Origin: Desulfobulbaceae bacterium
GTDB taxonomy: Bacteria > Desulfobacterota > Desulfobulbia > Desulfobulbales > Desulfocapsaceae
Reading direction: 5' to 3'
Assembly: GCA_011391225.1 (NCBI GenBank)
Contig: JAABQY010000005.1
Location: 1-38,773, forward strand
DNA: 38,773 nucleotides
Of this stretch, positions 35,315 through 38,773 are shown in pieces. The number at the start of each line of letters is the position of its first letter. The first letter of the stretch is position 1. The notes under the pieces are model-generated. The model was given only the letters and a program-made list of their open reading frames with translations, made no database searches and was not told the origin of the DNA. Made by a program: the position numbers and the translations under genes.

Positions 35315-36105
35315 ATGAATCCGCAAGAAGGTAGTGGAAAATTAGAGAAACAGGCTCTCACCGAACATTTGCGGGAGCTGCGTTCGTGTCTCATTGTCTC
35401 GTTTGTGGCCGCCTTCATAGGGTTTTGTCTTTCTTATTCGGTCATTCAGCCGATTGGAACCTGGTTTTTCAAACCCCTTGTCGAGGTTCTGCCGCAAGGT
35501 ACTTCCCTTATTTTCACCTCATACCAGGAGGGGTTTTTTTTTATCTAAAGCTTGCCTTGGTTTGTGGAGTACTGTTAGCGTCCCCAGTGATTTTTTCGCA
35601 GATCTGGCGCTTTGTTGCCCCTGGACTCTACGGCCATGAGAAGAAAGTTCTGGTGCCGTTTTCCCTGCTTTCCTCCTGCTGCTTTATCGGTGGGGCGGCA
35701 TTTGGATATTTTGTCGTCTTTCCACCCGCCTTTAAATTTTTGGTCGGTTATAATAACGAATTTCTTACTTCCCTGCCGGCAGTAAGCGAATATTTTGACT
35801 TGGCAACCAGATTGCTTTTGGCCTTCGGGGTGATCTTTGAAATGCCGGTTTTTATGGTCTTTATCGCCAAGGCCGGATTGATTGATGTTGCCTTTCTCAA
35901 TCGTCACAGAAAATATGCCATTCTCGTAAATTTCATTGCTGCTGCTATTCTTACTCCCACCCCGGATGTTGTCAATCAATTGATGATGGCGATACCTCTC
36001 ATTGTGCTTTATGAGATCAGTGTTGTTGCAGTTTGGCTTTTTGCCGGAAAAGGCTTCACTGGTTTCACCAAATCACCGCCTGACAGTGAAAAGATAACGG
36101 AATAA
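35315..36105 (+). CDS. tatC: Twin-arginine translocase TatC, interrupted by a frameshift at T9
   Basis: TatC is the core membrane receptor of the Tat export pathway. The 5' part (35315-35548) encodes 77 residues ending SYQEGFFFI then stop. The rest (YLKLALVCGVLLASPVIFSQIW... to 36105) is in another frame. The break is exactly at a run of nine T (35534-35542). One extra T, or a -1 slip, restores a normal 263-residue TatC with EHLRELRSCL, FFFYLKLAL, TPTPDVVNQ and the usual six membrane helices. It may be a true mutation, an assembly error in the homopolymer, or programmed slippage. No alternative start clearly rescues the second half. Confidence 0.9.
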
Positions 36106-36249
36106 AAAAGTTTCCTCCCTGGATTTCTTTTTTTGCATGGTTTATAAAATAGAGAGCATTTCAAAAACTGGTATTCTCTAGGTTTTCTTACTTGGGAACC
36201 TGCTTTCCAAGTTGGAGAAAAACAGAAAATAAACATCAGGAGGTATTGT

Positions 36250-37521
36250 ATGGGAATGAACATAGAATACGAAAAATTGATTCAGATTGGCAGACCCCCA
36301 AATATTACCAAACGTTTTCCCCATTCCAAGGCCCTGATCGTCAGCGGCAAGGTTATCGATCGTGCTCTTTCCGCCAAGGGCAAGGCTATGACTATTGCCG
36401 CAAATGGTCGAAATAGCTTTGTTATTCGTGGAGCCCTTCAGGCCGCGCAGCGCGCCGACGCAGCACTGATTGTCGAGATTGCCCGGTCAGAAGGCAACTA
36501 TTGTCCGGTCAACTCCTATAATATGGCGATGTATGTCGACGCCATTTGCAATGAGCTGGGTATTACCGTGCCGGTGGCAATCCATGCCGACCATTACGGC
36601 ATCAAAAGTGAGGCAGATCTGCTCTTTGCCAAAATGGATATTCCGGCGATGTTCGATGCCGGAATTACCTCTATTGCCGTCGATGCCTCGCATATGCCGG
36701 ACGATTTGAATCTGCTTGCCAACATTGAACTCAGTTCCTTTATTCCCGCATGGGCCGGTCTTGAAACGGAGGTTGGCGAAATTAAAGGTGATCAGGGACT
36801 GTCAACGGTTGCCGACGCCTCGTTTCTTATCAAAGGACTCAATGCCAACGGCATATTTCCTGACTGGATTGCCTTGAACAACGGATCAACCCACGGTCTT
36901 GAGGCAAGCGGCTTGGGTATTCAGGTCGATCTCACCGCCACCATTCACAAGGCTCTTGAGCCCTACAAGGTTTCCGGCGCGCAGCATGGAACCTCCGGCA
37001 ATAGTTCGGACAAGCTCCGAGCTATTGCCAGGCAAACCAATACTACCAAGGCAAATGTCGCCACCGCCCTGCAAATGGTGTCCTGGGGGGTGGAAGTGAA
37101 CGATTACGGTAATGCCACCCTTGACCAAGCCGGCAATTTTATTAAGGTCAAGGGACTGGGGATGAGCGAGGAAATGTGGGAGAAAATGACCGCCCTCGCC
37201 GCAAAAAACGGATGGAAAGGGGGCAATTTCAAGAATCTTAATTTGCCTTTTGAACCTTTGCTGCTATCCCAGACAAAAGAGGTGCGGGAACGCATGAGCA
37301 AAGGAGTCGAGGATTTTGTCTACAAGATTCTCACCCAGGTCTTTCGTGCGGAAGGGACCGCCGGTCTGGCTAAAGAGGCGATTTTGCAGGCCGGTTCCTA
37401 TGACCTGGGCCCCAAGGGGAAGCGTATTGAAGACCCGGCACAATGGACCAGGGAAAAAATCATTGCCAGGGCAAAAACTCTGGACAGCGACAAGGGACCT
37501 GAAGGCGATTTCGATGATTGA
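36250..37521 (+). CDS. fba: Class II fructose-bisphosphate aldolase (long form)
   Basis: Cleaves fructose 1,6-bisphosphate in glycolysis or makes it in gluconeogenesis. It is a zinc enzyme of 423 residues, longer than the usual 285-360. HADHYG (H112, D114, H115), NNGSTHGL (211-217) and QHGTSGNSSD (245-254) are the metal- and phosphate-binding motifs. An additional C-terminal domain of about 120 residues (WEKMTALAAKNGWKGG...) accounts for the length. AGGAGG lies six bases upstream of the ATG. Activity on tagatose bisphosphate cannot be excluded. It is 67 bases before the epimerase. Confidence 0.9.
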   Translation: MGMNIEYEKLIQIGRPPNITKRFPHSKALIVSGKVIDRALSAKGKAMTIAANGRNSFVIRGALQAAQRADAALIVEIARSEGNYCPVNSYNMAMYVDAICNELGITVPVAIHADHYGIKSEADLLFAKMDIPAMFDAGITSIAVDASHMPDDLNLLANIELSSFIPAWAGLETEVGEIKGDQGLSTVADASFLIKGLNANGIFPDWIALNNGSTHGLEASGLGIQVDLTATIHKALEPYKVSGAQHGTSGNSSDKLRAIARQTNTTKANVATALQMVSWGVEVNDYGNATLDQAGNFIKVKGLGMSEEMWEKMTALAAKNGWKGGNFKNLNLPFEPLLLSQTKEVRERMSKGVEDFVYKILTQVFRAEGTAGLAKEAILQAGSYDLGPKGKRIEDPAQWTREKIIARAKTLDSDKGPEGDFDD

Positions 37522-37588
37522 CCGGGCCGGAGAGAGATATTGCCAAGAGGTGCATCAAAAGAAATTTTAACGAACCACTAAAATAATA

Positions 37589-38599
37589 ATGAAGAAAATA
37601 TTGATCACCGGCGCTGCCGGCTTTATTGGGGCGCATTTGTCGCAGAAACTCATTGCCGGCGGAGCTGAGGTTGTCGGTCTGGATAATATCAATGATTACT
37701 ACGATCCGCAGTTAAAGAGAGATCGCATGGCGGCCCTAGCGGCAGGACCGATGTTTACTCATATTGCTATTGATCTTGCCGACCGGGATGGCATTGCCAA
37801 GCTCTTTCAACAGTACCGCTTTGACGCTGTAGTAAACCTTGCCGCTCAGGCCGGAGTGCGCTATTCGCTCATCAATCCGCATTCCTACGTAGATACCAAT
37901 CTGGTCGGTTTCGTCAATATTCTTGAAGGATGCCGGCATGCTGGCGTTAAACATCTGGTGTATGCATCATCCAGCTCTGTTTATGGAGCCAATACCAGGA
38001 TGCCTTTTTCGGTCCATGATAATGTTGATCACCCGGTTTCTTTGTACGCCGCCTCAAAGAAAGCAAACGAGCTTATGGCCCACACTTACAGTCATCTTTT
38101 TAACCTGCCAACCACCGGACTCAGGTTTTTTACCGTCTATGGGCCGTGGGGGCGACCGGATATGGCCTTGTTTTTATTTACCAAGGCCATTCTTGAAAAC
38201 CGTCCCATCGATGTTTTCAACAATGGCAATATGGAGAGGGATTTCACCTATGTCGACGATATAGTCGAAGGAGTGTACCGCGTTATTCATCAGGTTCCTG
38301 AAGGAAACCCGGAATGGCGAAGTGACAGCCCCGATCCGGCCTCCTCCTATTGCCCGTATCGGATTTACAACATTGGCAACAACAACAAGGAAAAATTGTT
38401 GCGGTATATCGAGATACTTGAAACGGCTTTAGGGAGAAAGGCGGAGAAGAATTTCTTGCCGATGCAGCCGGGCGATGTCCCGGCCACCTACGCCAATGTC
38501 GACGACCTGGTGAAGGATTTTAACTACAAACCGGGAACCACCCTTGAATACGGGATCGGCAGATTTGTCGAGTGGTATAAAAACTACTTCAAAGTCTGA
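37589..38599 (+). CDS. NAD-dependent epimerase, UDP-glucuronate 4-epimerase-like
   Basis: An extended short-chain dehydrogenase of 336 residues. TGAAGFIG (7-14) binds NAD, SSSSVYG and Y153-x3-K157 (YAASKKANE) are catalytic. [30 protein letters not shown], and [17 protein letters not shown] are the hallmarks of bacterial UDP-glucuronate 4-epimerases. It would make UDP-galacturonate for polysaccharide or lipopolysaccharide. There is no strong Shine-Dalgarno. A good terminator follows 22 bases after the stop. Confidence 0.9.
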   Translation: MKKILITGAAGFIGAHLSQKLIAGGAEVVGLDNINDYYDPQLKRDRMAALAAGPMFTHIAIDLADRDGIAKLFQQYRFDAVVNLAAQAGVRYSLINPHSYVDTNLVGFVNILEGCRHAGVKHLVYASSSSVYGANTRMPFSVHDNVDHPVSLYAASKKANELMAHTYSHLFNLPTTGLRFFTVYGPWGRPDMALFLFTKAILENRPIDVFNNGNMERDFTYVDDIVEGVYRVIHQVPEGNPEWRSDSPDPASSYCPYRIYNIGNNNKEKLLRYIEILETALGRKAEKNFLPMQPGDVPATYANVDDLVKDFNYKPGTTLEYGIGRFVEWYKNYFKV

Positions 38600-38621
38600 T
38601 CTTTCAAGAATTTTCTGAAAG

Positions 38622-38661
38622 AAAAAGGCCGGTCCGTTTTAATACGGTGCCGGCCTTTTTT
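38622..38661 (+). terminator. Strong terminator after the epimerase gene
   Basis: AAAAAGGCCGG pairs with CCGGCCTTTTT, and an inner CCGT/ACGG continues the stem around TTTAAT. T-rich on one strand and A-rich on the other, so it can serve both the epimerase and the minus-strand gene beyond. Confidence 0.92.
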
Positions 38662-38681
38662 ACTGAGGTTGCTGTTGCGGC

Positions 38682-38773
38682 TTATTCCCCTTTCCCCGTC
38701 AGTCTGATTGCCGCCCGAATGATAGACGGCACATCTATCTGACTGTTCTCCCACAAAATACTCTGTGTTCCAT
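38682..38773 (-). CDS. C-terminal end of an unidentified minus-strand gene (partial)
   Basis: In one minus-strand frame the last 29 codons read GTQSILWENSQIDVPSI... and end TGKGE before a TAA at 38682-38684. The other two frames read less like protein. The stop is followed by the bidirectional terminator, as expected for a convergent gene. The remainder is outside the window and the family cannot be named. Confidence 0.5.
   Translation of the reverse strand, partial: GTQSILWENSQIDVPSIIRAAIRLTGKGE

Noticed and set aside
36250-37521. Possible phage, IS or CRISPR signature around the aldolase and epimerase region
   Set aside because: No transposase, integrase, terminal repeats or spacer array seen anywhere in the window; gene content is ordinary chromosomal.

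Overview
The window is a dense, mostly housekeeping stretch of a bacterial chromosome. Its gene set points to an anaerobic deltaproteobacterium (Desulfobacterota). The evidence is the block ispE - tRNA-Gln - prs - rplY - pth - carD - rluD - coaE - rho - rpmE - prfA - prmC - murA, a DUF1844 protein with a Gly-Cys tract, a PilS/PilR-type pair, heterodisulfide-reductase (Hdr)-like iron-sulfur proteins, a CooC-type maturation ATPase and a class II aldolase. A Desulfobulbales-like sulfate reducer or sulfur disproportionator is my best guess; that is inference, because no rRNA or dsr/apr gene is present. I see no insertion sequence, integrase, prophage gene or CRISPR array.

Layout: (1) 1-1.7 kb, the end of a MORN-repeat protein and a small DUF4177 protein. 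(2) 1.7-5.2 kb, minus strand, a ferrous-iron uptake cluster: a FeoA, a divergent FeoA-like protein, a 56-aa Cys-rich FeoB-associated membrane protein that the ORF track misses, a second FeoA, and FeoB. Two TTAG-N6-CTAA palindromes lie in its gaps. (3) 5.2-8.5 kb, minus strand, glnS and gltX. (4) 8.9-22.3 kb, plus strand: serA, DUF1844, ispE (whose frame runs through the tRNA-Gln gene), prs, rplY, pth, carD, rluD, coaE, rho, rpmE, prfA, prmC, murA. (5) 22.3-23.1 kb, a possible 39-aa ORF overlapping the start of an unrecognised membrane-anchored protein. (6) 23.2-26.2 kb, minus strand, pilR then pilS. (7) 26.4-31.0 kb, minus strand, an energy-metabolism region: a cytochrome b / c-heme / four-cluster ferredoxin fusion with an HdrB-like partner, then cooC and a zinc-ribbon HD-domain protein. 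(8) 31.6-34.8 kb, plus strand, a MoxR ATPase, a CoxE-like VWA protein and a UroD/MetE-like methyltransferase. (9) 34.8-38.6 kb: a GIY-YIG protein, tatC interrupted by a frameshift at a T9 run, a class II aldolase, a UDP-glucuronate epimerase-like enzyme, a strong terminator, and the C-terminal end of an unidentified minus-strand gene.

Functionally, the core supplies translation (two aminoacyl-tRNA synthetases, tRNA-Gln, bL25, bL31, Pth, RF1 and its methylase PrmC, RluD), transcription control (CarD, Rho), and precursors (PRPP, CoA, isoprenoid, serine, peptidoglycan). The accessory parts concern ferrous iron import and membrane electron transfer. The points most worth a second look are the tatC T9 frameshift, the ispE/tRNA-Gln in-frame overlap, the multi-FeoA cluster with repeated candidate operators, the Hdr-like fusion with four Fe-S motifs plus an extra CxxCH, and the degenerate HD and VWA proteins. 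I did not find a clearly new defence or mobile system.
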